NCBI GenBank assembly: GCA_016721875.1
Contig: JADKHG010000001.1
Coordinates: 1-64,000 of the forward strand
Origin: Sphingomonadales bacterium
GTDB lineage: Bacteria; Pseudomonadota; Alphaproteobacteria; Sphingomonadales; Sphingomonadaceae
Direction: 5' to 3'
Length of the DNA stretch: 64,000 nt
Shown here: positions 49,031 through 58,268 of the stretch, in pieces
Layout: every line of letters begins with the position of its first letter
Position numbering within the stretch: the stretch's first letter is position 1
Program-made: the position numbers and the translations under genes
Notes under the pieces: model-generated
What the model was told of the DNA's origin: nothing
Seen by the model: only the letters and a program-made list of their open reading frames with translations
The model's database searches: none

Positions 49031-49906
49031 TCAGGCCACGCGGCGCAGGTCAGCAAGCGTCGTGAAATAGACATCCTCTAGCCCCGCCTCGACATCATCG
49101 AAACCGGCAGGCCTGCTGTCTGCAAGGATATGGATAATCGTGCGTCCGGCAAACAACCGGGTTGAGATGACCTGATAGCGCTCCTTGTGCGCGTCCAGTT
49201 CTTCGCGTCCGATGGTTTTTTTCCAGATACGACCCTTGGTTTGGGCGATCAGGTCTAATGGAGCGCCTTCGAGTTGCACTTTACCGCCAGCCAGCACTGC
49301 CATACGCGGACAAAGATCGGCAACATCATCGACGATATGGGTGGACAGGATGATCACGACATTGTCGCTGATCCCGGCGAGCAGGTTGAGGAAACGGTTG
49401 CGTTCTTCAGGATCAAGCCCGGCTGTGGGTTCATCGACAATGATCAGTTCAGGATTGCCGAGCAGAGCCTGTGCAATGCCAAAACGCTGACGCATCCCGC
49501 CGGAAAAACCGGCGATAAAGTGACCGCGATGGTTCCACAAATTGGTCTGGTTCAAAAGGCTTTCGACCACGGCTTTGCGGTCGCCTTTATCGGCGACGCC
49601 TTTCAGCACCGCCATATGTTCGAGCATATCATAAGCGGTCACGCGCGGATAAACGCCAAAATCCTGCGGCAGATAGCCCAGTTTCTTGCGCAATTCTTCG
49701 GGCTGCGCCAAAATGTCGAGGTCACCAAATGTAATCGCGCCTTCAGTCGGGGTCTGCAACGTCGCTATCGTCCGCATCAGTGTAGATTTGCCCGCGCCAT
49801 TGGGCCCAAGCAGCCCGTACATGCCGCGCGGAATCGACAGACTGACATTGTCCAATGCGCGCGTGCCGTTTGCATAAGTGTGGCTGACACCGACGATTTC
49901 GAGCAT
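49031..49906 (-). CDS. ABC transporter ATP-binding protein, partner of the permease/M1 fusion
   Basis: 291 residues. Walker A GPNGAGKST (about 33-41), Q-loop LPQDFGVYP, signature FSGGMRQR, Walker B LIIVDEP and H-loop STHIVDD. The C-terminal extension after residue 215 is typical of ABC-2 export ATPases. 13 bases before the fusion gene, same strand, so they very likely form one transporter. Divergent from parE. Confidence 0.93.
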   Translation of the reverse strand: MLEIVGVSHTYANGTRALDNVSLSIPRGMYGLLGPNGAGKSTLMRTIATLQTPTEGAITFGDLDILAQPEELRKKLGYLPQDFGVYPRVTAYDMLEHMAVLKGVADKGDRKAVVESLLNQTNLWNHRGHFIAGFSGGMRQRFGIAQALLGNPELIIVDEPTAGLDPEERNRFLNLLAGISDNVVIILSTHIVDDVADLCPRMAVLAGGKVQLEGAPLDLIAQTKGRIWKKTIGREELDAHKERYQVISTRLFAGRTIIHILADSRPAGFDDVEAGLEDVYFTTLADLRRVA

Positions 49907-50067
49907 TAATTCCCTCCTGTATTACCTCACTATGACAGTAGCTTGATAACCTGAAAACGGAAACATCCTTCGACGAGGGCGCTTCCGCGCTCGACAGAGA
50001 ACATTTCCACAACAGAGCGACGTTCGCCTGTTGCACCATGGACTCGCACGCGCCTATAGCGCGAAGC

Positions 50068-52071
50068 ATGAGCGAAGACCTGTTCGGCGGCGAACTGCCC
50101 GCTGCTTCTGATCCCGGCGGATATGACGCCTCTGCCATTGAGGTGCTGGAGGGGCTTGAACCTGTCCGGCGGCGTCCCGGCATGTATATTGGCGGCATCG
50201 ACGAACGCGCCTTGCATCATCTTGCTGCCGAAGTCCTCGACAACAGCATGGACGAGGCTGTTGCAGGCCATGCCAATCGGATCGAAATCACGCTGGGTGT
50301 CGGCAACCGGTTGACGGTTAGCGACAACGGCCGTGGCATCCCGGTCGATCCGCATCCGAAATTCCCCGGCAAGTCGGCGCTTGAAGTCATCATGACCACG
50401 CTGCATTCGGGCGGCAAATTTGAGGGTAAGGCCTATGCCACTTCGGGCGGGCTGCACGGCGTGGGCGTTTCAGTGGTCAACGCCCTGTCGACTGACACCG
50501 TCGTGGAAGTAGCGCGCAACAAGCAGCTTTACCGCCAGCGCTTTTCGTGCGGGGTGGCACAAGGCGGATTGGAAGAGTTGGGACCGACCCCCAACCGGCG
50601 CGGCACCACCATTGCCTTCACCCCTGATCTGGAAATTTTCGGTGCCGATGCGAAATTCAAGCCCGCACGGTTGTTCAAGCTGGCGCGATCCAAAGCCTAT
50701 CTGTTTGCCGGTGTTGAGATCCGCTGGAAATGCGACCCCGAACTGGCGAGCGAAGATGTGCCGCAAGAGGCGGTGTTCCAGTTCCCGGGCGGCTTGGCAG
50801 ACCATCTGAAAGAGCAACTCGGTGCGCGCAATTGCGTGACCACCGATTTCTTCCACGGCAGCCAGGCCTTTCCTGCCAATGAATCGGGAGAAAGCCAGGG
50901 TCGGGTGGAGTGGGCGGTCGCCTGGCCGCTATATTCGGACGGAGCCTATAGCTGGTATTGCAACACCATCCCCACCCCCGATGGCGGTACCCATGAGGCA
51001 GGCTTGCGCGCCGCGCTGACCAAGGGGCTGCGCGCCTTTGGCGAGATTATCGGCAACAAGAAAGCCGCGCAGATTACTGCCGAGGATATATTCAACGAAG
51101 CCGAACTGATGCTGTCGGTCTTTATCCGCAATCCGCAATTTCAAAGCCAGACCAAGGACCGGTTGACTTCTCCCGAAGCTGCGCGGCTCGTCGAGAATGC
51201 GGTGCGCGACCATTTCGACCATTTCCTTGCCGACAATATGGAACGCGGCAAGGCGATGCTGGGCTTCATATTGGAGAAGGTCGAGGATCGTCTCCGCCGT
51301 AAGGCCGAGCGCGAGGTCAAGCGCAAGACCGCGACCAGCGGCAAGAAAGTCCGCTTGCCCGGCAAGCTGACCGATTGCGCCAATGACGACCCCGCAGGCA
51401 CCGAATTGTTCATCGTCGAAGGTGACAGCGCCGGCGGCAGCGCCAAGCAGGCGCGTGACCGCAAGACGCAGGCGATCTTGCCTATCCGCGGTAAAATCCT
51501 GAATGTCGCCAGCGCCACCAACGACAAGATCCGCGCCAATCAGGAAATCGCCGATCTGGGCCTCGCGTTAGGCTGTGGAATGCGCAAGGACTGCGACCCC
51601 GACAATCTGAGATACGACCGTATCATCATCATGACCGACGCCGATGTCGACGGCGCCCATATTGCGACCCTGCTGATGACCTTTTTCTTTCAGGAGATGC
51701 CGGCAATCGTCGAACGCGGCCACCTGTATCTCGCCCGTCCGCCGCTCTACCGCCTGACCGCAGGCAGCCAGAGCGCCTATGCGCAGGATGAGGAAGAGCG
51801 AGCAAAGCTGGAAGCGACCTTGTTCAAGGGCAAGAAGGTCGAGGTTGGCCGTTTCAAAGGGCTGGGCGAAATGAACCCGTCACAGCTGCGCGAAACGACG
51901 ATGGACCCGAAGAGTAGGTCATTGATCCGTATCACCCTGCCGCATGAATATCAGCGGCAACAGGCGGTCAAGGAGCGTGTCGAGCAGCTGATGGGAAAAA
52001 GCCCCGAAGCCCGCTTTCGCTTCATTCAAGAACATGCGACAACGGTGGATGAAGAGGCGATTGACGCCTGA
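50068..52071 (+). CDS. parE: DNA topoisomerase IV subunit B
   Basis: GHKL ATPase subunit of topoisomerase IV. 667 residues. Visible: EVLEGLEPVRRRPGMYIGG, DNSMDEAVAGHA, DNGRGIPVD, GGLHGVGVSVVNALS, the Toprim EGDSAGGSAKQARDR, and DADVDGAHI. PQQ-rather than gyrase-type length, and the topo IV-like HPKFPGKSALEVIMT, indicate ParE rather than GyrB. An upstream ATG (50038) adds ten unconserved residues. Confidence 0.92.
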   Translation: MSEDLFGGELPAASDPGGYDASAIEVLEGLEPVRRRPGMYIGGIDERALHHLAAEVLDNSMDEAVAGHANRIEITLGVGNRLTVSDNGRGIPVDPHPKFPGKSALEVIMTTLHSGGKFEGKAYATSGGLHGVGVSVVNALSTDTVVEVARNKQLYRQRFSCGVAQGGLEELGPTPNRRGTTIAFTPDLEIFGADAKFKPARLFKLARSKAYLFAGVEIRWKCDPELASEDVPQEAVFQFPGGLADHLKEQLGARNCVTTDFFHGSQAFPANESGESQGRVEWAVAWPLYSDGAYSWYCNTIPTPDGGTHEAGLRAALTKGLRAFGEIIGNKKAAQITAEDIFNEAELMLSVFIRNPQFQSQTKDRLTSPEAARLVENAVRDHFDHFLADNMERGKAMLGFILEKVEDRLRRKAEREVKRKTATSGKKVRLPGKLTDCANDDPAGTELFIVEGDSAGGSAKQARDRKTQAILPIRGKILNVASATNDKIRANQEIADLGLALGCGMRKDCDPDNLRYDRIIIMTDADVDGAHIATLLMTFFFQEMPAIVERGHLYLARPPLYRLTAGSQSAYAQDEEERAKLEATLFKGKKVEVGRFKGLGEMNPSQLRETTMDPKSRSLIRITLPHEYQRQQAVKERVEQLMGKSPEARFRFIQEHATTVDEEAIDA

Positions 52072-52084
52072 GGAGAAGATCCAA

Positions 52085-53401
52085 ATGCGAAAGACCCTAA
52101 CTGCGCCGCTGTTGTTGGCACTTTCGCTCTCCGCATGTTCACAAACGCTGACAGCGCAACCGCCGGAAGCGATCCCCGCCCCCGCGCTTACGGCAGCGTC
52201 GCTTGACCTGCGCATCGAGCAATTGGTTCCGCTCATAAATGGCAATGTGGCGCTCGAATCCTATTTCTCGCCCACATTTCTCGCAGCAGTTCCCCCGGCG
52301 CAGTTCAAGGCAGTGAGCGACGGATTGATCGCGCAATATGGCTCGCCGCAGAAAGTGATTTCGATCACCAAAAGCCGTCCCAGCGGGGCTAGCGTCAAAT
52401 TGCAGTTTGAAAAGGCCATTGCGACCATCGAAATAGACGTCGAGCCGACACCGGCGGCGAAAGTGATCGGTCTGCTGATTTCTGGATTTGCAGTCAGCGG
52501 CGATACTATCGAAGCCGTCGGTGCGGAGTTCAAGGCGCTGCCGGGCAAAAGCGGCTTCATCTTGTCCGAATTGCCCAATACCGGCAGTGCGCAAACCATC
52601 GCCAGCCACAATGCAGGACAGCAATTTGCCATTGGCTCGACCTTCAAGCTTTACATCCTCGCCGAGCTGGCCGCGCAAATCCGCGCGGGTGAGCGCAAGT
52701 GGAGCGATGTTGTTCCCCTGAGCCACCACAGCTTTTCCTCAGCGGCAACGCAGGGCTGGCCCAAAGACAGCCCGGTTACGCTCTACACGTTGGCTGGCTG
52801 GATGATTTCGGTTAGCGACAATGGCGCGACTGACACACTGCTCAACCTGTTGGGACGCGAGGCGGTCGAGCGAAGGCTGGCGATGATCGGCCATAGCGCC
52901 CCTGATAAAACCTTGCCTTTCCTGTCAACGGTAGAAGCTTTCGCGCTGAAGGCAGATGCCCCTTTGCGCAAAAACTTTCTGAATGCCAGCGAGGCAGAGC
53001 AACGTGTTTTCCTGCAAAAGGAAAAAGCATCACTGACGCTGGAAAAGATCGATGGCGCAGCCATCGGCGGTGCACCGGCAGCGATAGACACCGTCGAATG
53101 GTTTGCTTCGCCCACCGATTTGCTGACACTGATGCAATATATTGCTGCGCAGAGCGACGACCGGATGCTGTCACTGATGGCGATCAATCCAGGCATGGGC
53201 GCTGCACCGCGTAAAGACTGGAAATATATAGGCTATAAGGGCGGATCTGAACCCGGCGTGATGTCGATGAGCTATTTGCTGCGCGGCAAAAACGGCAAAT
53301 GGTATGTCGCCACTGGCAGCTGGAACGACACCGAAAAGGAAGTCGACCAGGGCAAATTTGCCAATTTGATGGAACGACTGACCGCGCTGGTTGCGAAATA
53401 G
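52085..53401 (+). CDS. Two-domain lipoprotein with beta-lactamase-like serine hydrolase domain
   Basis: 439 residues. Lipobox LSAC (C18). An N-terminal alpha/beta domain (about 35-130, LDLRIEQLVPLINGNVALES) resembles DUF3887-like modules. A class A beta-lactamase-type domain follows with the motifs STFK (S185, K188), SDN (244-246) and KGG (385-387). The conserved Glu166 loop of true class A enzymes is not evident. It could be a beta-lactamase, DD-peptidase or esterase. 13 bases after parE. Confidence 0.82.
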   Translation: MRKTLTAPLLLALSLSACSQTLTAQPPEAIPAPALTAASLDLRIEQLVPLINGNVALESYFSPTFLAAVPPAQFKAVSDGLIAQYGSPQKVISITKSRPSGASVKLQFEKAIATIEIDVEPTPAAKVIGLLISGFAVSGDTIEAVGAEFKALPGKSGFILSELPNTGSAQTIASHNAGQQFAIGSTFKLYILAELAAQIRAGERKWSDVVPLSHHSFSSAATQGWPKDSPVTLYTLAGWMISVSDNGATDTLLNLLGREAVERRLAMIGHSAPDKTLPFLSTVEAFALKADAPLRKNFLNASEAEQRVFLQKEKASLTLEKIDGAAIGGAPAAIDTVEWFASPTDLLTLMQYIAAQSDDRMLSLMAINPGMGAAPRKDWKYIGYKGGSEPGVMSMSYLLRGKNGKWYVATGSWNDTEKEVDQGKFANLMERLTALVAK

Positions 53402-53410
53402 CGAGCGCGT

Positions 53411-54205
53411 TTAGCCGGTCAAAGCCTCGACCAGCGCCTTGACCTTTTTCTGCCGCCATTGCGGCAGCGGGGCGACCCGCCAATAGGCCAAAGGATGTTC
53501 GCGGCTGTTGTCCATCGCCCGGACGCGGCCTGAATCGATATCCGCGGCGGCAAGCAGATAGGGAACCACCGCCTCGCCCAAACCGATTGCCGCGGCATCA
53601 ATCGCCAACCCGGCATCCCCCAACCGCAAAGTCGCCTCGCCATCGGCAACAGGGCAGCCGGGCCAACTGATCGGTGTTTTGGAGCCGCCCTCGGGCGCGC
53701 CGACACGAATGAAGGAACCGGCAGCACCCAACCGCACACCTTCCAGTTCACCGGGACCTTCGGCCAGCCGCACTGCGACATCCAGATTGGCTTCGGTAAA
53801 GTCGATTTCGCCATCGGCGGAGATCAGCGTGAATTGCAGGTCGGGATTGGCACCACCATATTGCGCCAGCTTTGCCGTCAGCCATTTTGCCGTGAAATCG
53901 CGCGGCGCTGCGATTGTCAGCGAATTCGAAGTCTGCCCCGATTGCATCGCGCGGACCGATTCCTCGAACTGCAGGAAGCCGGCACGCAATGCGTCCAGCC
54001 CCTTATCGGCTTCGGGGGTCAGTTCCAGCCCCTTTGGCGTGCGGCGGAACAGCACCACGCCCAGCATATCCTCAAGCGCGCGGATTTGCTGGCCGACGGC
54101 TGCCGGGGTCACGGCAAGCTCATCGGCGGCTTTGGTAAAGCTCAGATGCCGAGCCGCAGCGTCGAGAACGCGCAGGCCGTTAAGGGGCAGATGTGTGCGC
54201 TTCAT
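53411..54205 (-). CDS. LysR-family transcriptional regulator (GcvA-like)
   Basis: 264 residues from MKRTHLPLNGLRVLDAAARH. N-terminal winged HTH: FTKAADELAVTPAAVGQQIR, LEDMLGVVLFRRTPKGLELT. A ligand-binding domain follows. Length and the LPPLNxLRxFDAAARH-type start match the GcvA/AmpR group. Open sequence upstream lies inside apaG. The ATG overlaps the apaG stop. Confidence 0.88.
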   Translation of the reverse strand: MKRTHLPLNGLRVLDAAARHLSFTKAADELAVTPAAVGQQIRALEDMLGVVLFRRTPKGLELTPEADKGLDALRAGFLQFEESVRAMQSGQTSNSLTIAAPRDFTAKWLTAKLAQYGGANPDLQFTLISADGEIDFTEANLDVAVRLAEGPGELEGVRLGAAGSFIRVGAPEGGSKTPISWPGCPVADGEATLRLGDAGLAIDAAAIGLGEAVVPYLLAAADIDSGRVRAMDNSREHPLAYWRVAPLPQWRQKKVKALVEALTG

Positions 54206-54606
54206 CGTGCTGTTGCGGGTGCTACCAGTTTGAAGCGCGGAATTTCGACCATGAAGATCGAACCATCGGCACGGATGAAGCGATAATGCCCCTCCATTAT
54301 TCCCGATGGTGTCGAAAGCGGGCAACCCGACACATAGTCGTGGCTGCCGCCCGGCTTGATCAAAGGCTGTTCTCCGACAACGCCGTCGCCATCGACATAG
54401 TTGATCGCTCCCCGTCCATCGGTGATCTGCCAATGGCGGGTCAGCAATTGGACGGGGTCATCGCGATGATTTTCGATCCGGATATGGTAGGACCAGAACC
54501 AGCGTTCCTGTGCGGGAACGGATTGTGCATCGAGAAAATTGGGCACAACCCTGACGGTCACGTCCTCAGTCGTCGCGTGGTCAGTGAAAAAGGCGTCGAG
54601 AATCAT
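54202..54606 (-). CDS. apaG: ApaG protein
   Basis: 134 residues, the DUF525/ApaG beta-sandwich: FWSYHIRIENHRDDPVQLLT, RHWQITDGRG, VVGEQPLIKPGGSHDYVSGC and MEGHYRFIRADG. Small protein linked to Ap4A/Co2+ phenotypes in enterics. Located between metZ and a LysR gene; same strand, 19 bases from metZ. Confidence 0.95.
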   Translation of the reverse strand: MILDAFFTDHATTEDVTVRVVPNFLDAQSVPAQERWFWSYHIRIENHRDDPVQLLTRHWQITDGRGAINYVDGDGVVGEQPLIKPGGSHDYVSGCPLSTPSGIMEGHYRFIRADGSIFMVEIPRFKLVAPATAR

Positions 54607-54625
54607 GGTTCGCTCCGCAGCAGGG

Positions 54626-55834
54626 TTACAGCCCTACCTTATGCAACGCCTGATCGAGATCGGCAATCAAGTCTTGCGGATCTTCGAGACCGATATTGAT
54701 CCGCAACATCCCTTCCTCAACCCCCATGATCGCGCGTTGCTCTTCGGAAACACTATAATGTGTGGTCGAGGCAGGATGACAGCACAGGCTGCGACTGTCG
54801 CCGATATTGTTCGAAATATCGATCAGTTCGAGCGCGTTAAGCAACGCCATCGCCTGTTTGCGGCCACCATCAAGCACAAAGCTGAAAATCGGCCCGCACG
54901 CCTTCATCTGGCTCATCGCCAGATTATGCTGAGGGTGGCTGGCAAGTCCGGGGTGCAGCATTTTGGCCACGCGACCTTCGACAAACTTGCCAACGGCGAG
55001 CGCATTTTCCGACTGCTTCAAAGCGCGCAATTCAAGCGTTTCCAGTCCCTTATGCACCACCCAAGCGTTGAATGGCGAGCAATTGGGTCCGGTGTTGCGC
55101 TGAAACGGCAACAGCACATCGTTGATCCACTGTGCGGTTCCGCAAACCGCGCCGGCAAGCACCCTGCCCTGCCCGTCCATCAGCTTGGTCGCACTATAAG
55201 CGACAACATCGGCACCGAAATCGAGCGGCCGTTGCAGCACGCTGGTGGCAAAGGCGTTGTCCACGACTGTGGTGATGCCATGTTCCTTCGCCAGCCCGCA
55301 GACATAGCCCATATCGACAATATCCATCGTCGGATTGGCCGGGGTTTCAAAGAAGAACACTTTGGTGTTGGGCTGGATCGCATCCTTCCACGCGTCATTG
55401 TCACGGGCGTCGATCGTGGTGGTGGTGATCCCCCATCGTGGCAGCAGGCTGTCGGTCAGCCAGCGGCATGAGCCAAAGGCCGCGCGGGCCGCAACAACAT
55501 GATCGCCGGTATTGAGCTGACACAACAAAGCCGTGGTCATCGCCGCCATGCCGGTCGCCTGCATCCGACAGGCCTCTGCCCCTTCCATCAGGGCGATGCG
55601 TTCCTCCGCCATCGCAACCGTCGGGTTTTGCAAGCGGCTATAGGTCATTCCCTGCTGCTCACCGGCAAAGCGCGCGGCAACTGTCTCGGCATCGTCATAG
55701 GTGTAACCGGACGACAGAAACAGCGCCTCCGACGTTTCGCCATGCTCACTACGCCATGTGCCACCGCGCACCGCTTGCGTGGCAGGGCGCCATTTGGAAG
55801 TGATTTCGCGATTCATGCCGGTGGTTTTCTTCAT
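54626..55834 (-). CDS. metZ: O-succinylhomoserine sulfhydrylase MetZ
   Basis: PLP enzyme making homocysteine from O-acyl-homoserine and sulfide. 402 residues of the Cys/Met-metabolism fold: LSSGYTYDDAE, TYSRLQNPTV, ATGMAAMTTALL, ETPANPTMDI and the PLP Lys217 in YSATKLMDG. Met-biosynthetic genes are often SAM-riboswitch controlled, but none is convincing here; a long inverted repeat lies upstream (55874). A second ATG at 55816 is possible. Confidence 0.92.
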   Translation of the reverse strand: MKKTTGMNREITSKWRPATQAVRGGTWRSEHGETSEALFLSSGYTYDDAETVAARFAGEQQGMTYSRLQNPTVAMAEERIALMEGAEACRMQATGMAAMTTALLCQLNTGDHVVAARAAFGSCRWLTDSLLPRWGITTTTIDARDNDAWKDAIQPNTKVFFFETPANPTMDIVDMGYVCGLAKEHGITTVVDNAFATSVLQRPLDFGADVVAYSATKLMDGQGRVLAGAVCGTAQWINDVLLPFQRNTGPNCSPFNAWVVHKGLETLELRALKQSENALAVGKFVEGRVAKMLHPGLASHPQHNLAMSQMKACGPIFSFVLDGGRKQAMALLNALELIDISNNIGDSRSLCCHPASTTHYSVSEEQRAIMGVEEGMLRINIGLEDPQDLIADLDQALHKVGL

Positions 55835-55873
55835 GCTCGTCGCTTTGCCGCGTCGTGCACCAGTCAGTCAATC

Positions 55874-55905
55874 GCTTTGCGTAAATTTAGCTATTGACGC
55901 AAAGC
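55874..55905. promoter_or_regulatory. Inverted repeat upstream of metZ
   Basis: Perfect 9-base arms GCTTTGCGT/ACGCAAAGC around a 14-base centre; a further GCTTTGC half-site lies at 55842. Located 40 bases before metZ in the divergent gap. Candidate operator or leader hairpin. Confidence 0.45.
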
Positions 55906-55911
55906 CGGGTA

Positions 55912-55932
55912 AATGTAATCAACGCTTACATT
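55912..55932. promoter_or_regulatory. TetR-type palindrome upstream of the ferric-reductase-like gene
   Basis: Perfect 7-base arms AATGTAA/TTACATT with a 7-base spacer, 20 bases upstream of the ATG at 55953. The neighbouring TetR regulator at 56539-57165 is the natural candidate to bind it; inference only. Confidence 0.5.
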
Positions 55933-55952
55933 AGAAAGAAAGGCGCTTGAAT

Positions 55953-56564
55953 ATGCAACGAACTCGCAGTGGCTGGCGGATGACCGCTTGGATTTCAGTA
56001 GCATTATTGGCTGCTGCACTTGTGCAATTTGCAGCCGTTGGTGGCGTTGAGGGAATCCGCGCCGCGATCCGTTTGACGGCGCGCACCTCGTTTGTGCTGT
56101 TTATTACAGCGTTTACCGCCTCTTCACTGGCGCAGACCTTTCCTTCACCGACAACCCAGTGGTTGCGGATAAACCGACGCTATCTGGGATTTGCTTTTGC
56201 ATTTTCACATCTCGTGCATTTGATATTCATCATTCTGTTCGTCAGACTGGACCCGTCGAATTTTTGGATCGGGCGAACGCCTACCAGCCTGATCCCGGCT
56301 TCTATTACCTATGTCTTCATTTTTGCAATGGCAGCGACGTCCTTCAACCGCACGGCAAAGGCGATCGGCGGCACAGCCTGGAAATGGCTGCACTGGCTGG
56401 GCTCCTATGCAATCTTCATCAGCTTCGCCGCAGCTTTTGGCGGGCGAGCGGCCAAATCGGGCTTTTATATACCTATTTTGGTCTTACTGACCGCAGCATT
56501 GCTTCTGCGGGTTTTCACCCGTTTTCGCCGCGCGAAAATTACCGGCTCTCAAGCGACCGGATAA
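55953..56564 (+). CDS. Ferric-reductase-like transmembrane protein
   Basis: 203 residues, six or seven hydrophobic segments. Two His-bearing helices, FAFAFSHLVHLIFIILFV and WKWLHWLGSYAIFISFA, fit a b-type haem pair as in the YedZ/MsrQ ferric-reductase superfamily. No soluble flavin/NAD domain. Ribosome site AAAGG before the ATG. The 3' end overlaps the tetR 3' end by 26 bases (convergent). Confidence 0.75.
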   Translation: MQRTRSGWRMTAWISVALLAAALVQFAAVGGVEGIRAAIRLTARTSFVLFITAFTASSLAQTFPSPTTQWLRINRRYLGFAFAFSHLVHLIFIILFVRLDPSNFWIGRTPTSLIPASITYVFIFAMAATSFNRTAKAIGGTAWKWLHWLGSYAIFISFAAAFGGRAAKSGFYIPILVLLTAALLLRVFTRFRRAKITGSQATG

Positions 56565-57165
56565 ACATGTTCAGGCTGGAATGCATGGCCGATTCGGGAT
56601 CATCTTTCACATGCCATTCGCGGAAATGGCCGTCGCTCCACATGCGTGCGAGGCCATAAGCCAGCGCCCTGCTGGAAAGCAGAATAGCATCCACCGACAA
56701 GTCAGGCGAAATCCTTCCGCTCGACTGACCCCGTATGATAAATTCTATCATCAGTTCGCGAACCGCATCATTATCAGCCTGCAATTGCGGAGAATTGGAA
56801 AAGTCCACCAGCGATCGCGAGCTGATAATGCGGAAGTGCGTCGGATTGTTCAGTGCCCAGCTGACATAGCCGCGACCAATGGCTTCGAGCCCTAATATTG
56901 GATCGTCGGTCTGCGCTGAAGCCACCGCCTGATCGACCGCAGCCCGAAAACGAACCATCGCCTGTTCGGCCATAGCAGTAACTAGCGCAGCTTTTGTTTT
57001 AAAATGACGGAATGGAGCACCGGGGGAAACCCCGACGCGCTTTGCGACTTCGCGCAGCGACAATTGCTCAAAGCCGCGTTCTTCAACCAATTCGATCGCA
57101 GCGGAGATCAGCGCTTCGGCCAGGTTTCCGTGGTGATAGCTATCCCGTGTTTCGCTGTCGGCCAT
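56539..57165 (-). CDS. TetR-family transcriptional regulator
   Basis: 208 residues. N-terminal HTH: YHHGNLAEALISAAIELVEE, RGFEQLSLREVAKRVGVSPG, APFRHFKTKAALVTAMAE. The YHHGNL start is a recognisable subclass, which also carries the TetR_C-33-like C-domain. Located 10 bases after leuB and convergent with the ferric-reductase-like gene. Confidence 0.9.
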   Translation of the reverse strand: MADSETRDSYHHGNLAEALISAAIELVEERGFEQLSLREVAKRVGVSPGAPFRHFKTKAALVTAMAEQAMVRFRAAVDQAVASAQTDDPILGLEAIGRGYVSWALNNPTHFRIISSRSLVDFSNSPQLQADNDAVRELMIEFIIRGQSSGRISPDLSVDAILLSSRALAYGLARMWSDGHFREWHVKDDPESAMHSSLNMFIRSLESR

Positions 57166-57174
57166 TTTAGCAGC

Positions 57175-58221
57175 CTAGCGCAATTGTGCCAGAACGGCAT
57201 CTCCCATTTGCGTCGTTGTCATGGACCCACCCAGATCCGGCGAGCGTGCGCCTCCCGCCAGCGCCTTTGCAACCGCACATTCAATCCGGTCCGCTGCTTG
57301 CGGCTGACCCAGTGAATAGCGCAGCATCATTGCCGCCGACAGGATCGTCGCCAGCGGATTGGCCTTGCCCTGCCCTGCAATGTCCGGCGCGCTGCCGTGG
57401 ATGGGTTCGTACAGACCCTTTTGATTGGCATCGAGCGAGGCGCTGGGCAGCATGCCGATGGAGCCCGCACACATGCTGGCCTGATCCGACAATATGTCGC
57501 CAAAGAGATTGCCGGTGACAATCACGTCAAACTGCCCCGGATTGCGCACCAGCTGCATCGCGGCGTTATCGACGTACATATGACTGAGTTCAACCTCGGG
57601 ATATTCGGCATGGGTTTCTATCACCACGTCGCGCCACAATTGGCTGGTCTCCAACACATTGGCCTTGTCCACCGAACAGAGTTTCTTGCCGCGCGCCATC
57701 GCAGTTTCAAAACCGACACGGGCGATGCGGCGCACTTCATCTTCATTATAGGACATGACGTCATAGCCTTCGCGCCGCCCATCAGCGGTCTGGCGCATGC
57801 CCTTATCACCGAAATAGACATCACCGTTGAGTTCACGCACGATAACCATATCGATCTGGCTGGCGACTTCAGGGCGCAAAGCAGACGCATCAGCGAGTTC
57901 GGGGAACAATGTCGCGGGACGCAAATTGGCAAACAGCGTCAATTCCTTGCGCAGCCCGAGGATCGCCTGCTCAGGCCGCAAATGCCGTTCCAGATTGTCG
58001 CAATCGGGATCGCCCACTGCGCCGAACAAAATCGCGTCGGCACGCTTTGCCAGATCGAGCGTTGCAGCAGGAAGCGGATGCCCCTCGGCCTTGTAGGCCG
58101 AACCCCCAACCAACGCTTCTTCAAACGTCAAGCCAGGCAGGTCCAACGCATCCAGAACGCGGCGTGCTTGAGCAATAACTTCGGGACCAATCCCGTCTCC
58201 GGGTAGCAGGGCGATTAGCAT
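57175..58221 (-). CDS. leuB: 3-isopropylmalate dehydrogenase
   Basis: Third committed step of leucine synthesis. Intact, 348 residues: LLPGDGIGPEV at the start, LTLFANLRPA, VIVRELNGDVYFG, MYVDNAAMQLVRNPGQFDVI (20 residues quoted), LFGDILSDQASMCAGSIGML (metal-binding Asp) and HGSAPDIAGQGKANPLA. All substrate- and NAD-binding parts present. No leucine leader or attenuator seen upstream. Confidence 0.96.
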   Translation of the reverse strand: MLIALLPGDGIGPEVIAQARRVLDALDLPGLTFEEALVGGSAYKAEGHPLPAATLDLAKRADAILFGAVGDPDCDNLERHLRPEQAILGLRKELTLFANLRPATLFPELADASALRPEVASQIDMVIVRELNGDVYFGDKGMRQTADGRREGYDVMSYNEDEVRRIARVGFETAMARGKKLCSVDKANVLETSQLWRDVVIETHAEYPEVELSHMYVDNAAMQLVRNPGQFDVIVTGNLFGDILSDQASMCAGSIGMLPSASLDANQKGLYEPIHGSAPDIAGQGKANPLATILSAAMMLRYSLGQPQAADRIECAVAKALAGGARSPDLGGSMTTTQMGDAVLAQLR

Positions 58222-58268
58222 GGGAGAACTCCGTTATAACGCGCTGGCCCTAGCCTTCCCAAAGGACC

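Noticed and set aside
50038..50067. Longer ParE start
   Set aside because: The ten added residues are unlike ParE, and no ribosome site is seen.
55835..55950. SAM-II riboswitch before metZ
   Set aside because: The minus strand has GTTGATTACATTTACC and AGCTAAA in the right order, but the P1 stem cannot form; the only stable structure is the 9-base repeat.
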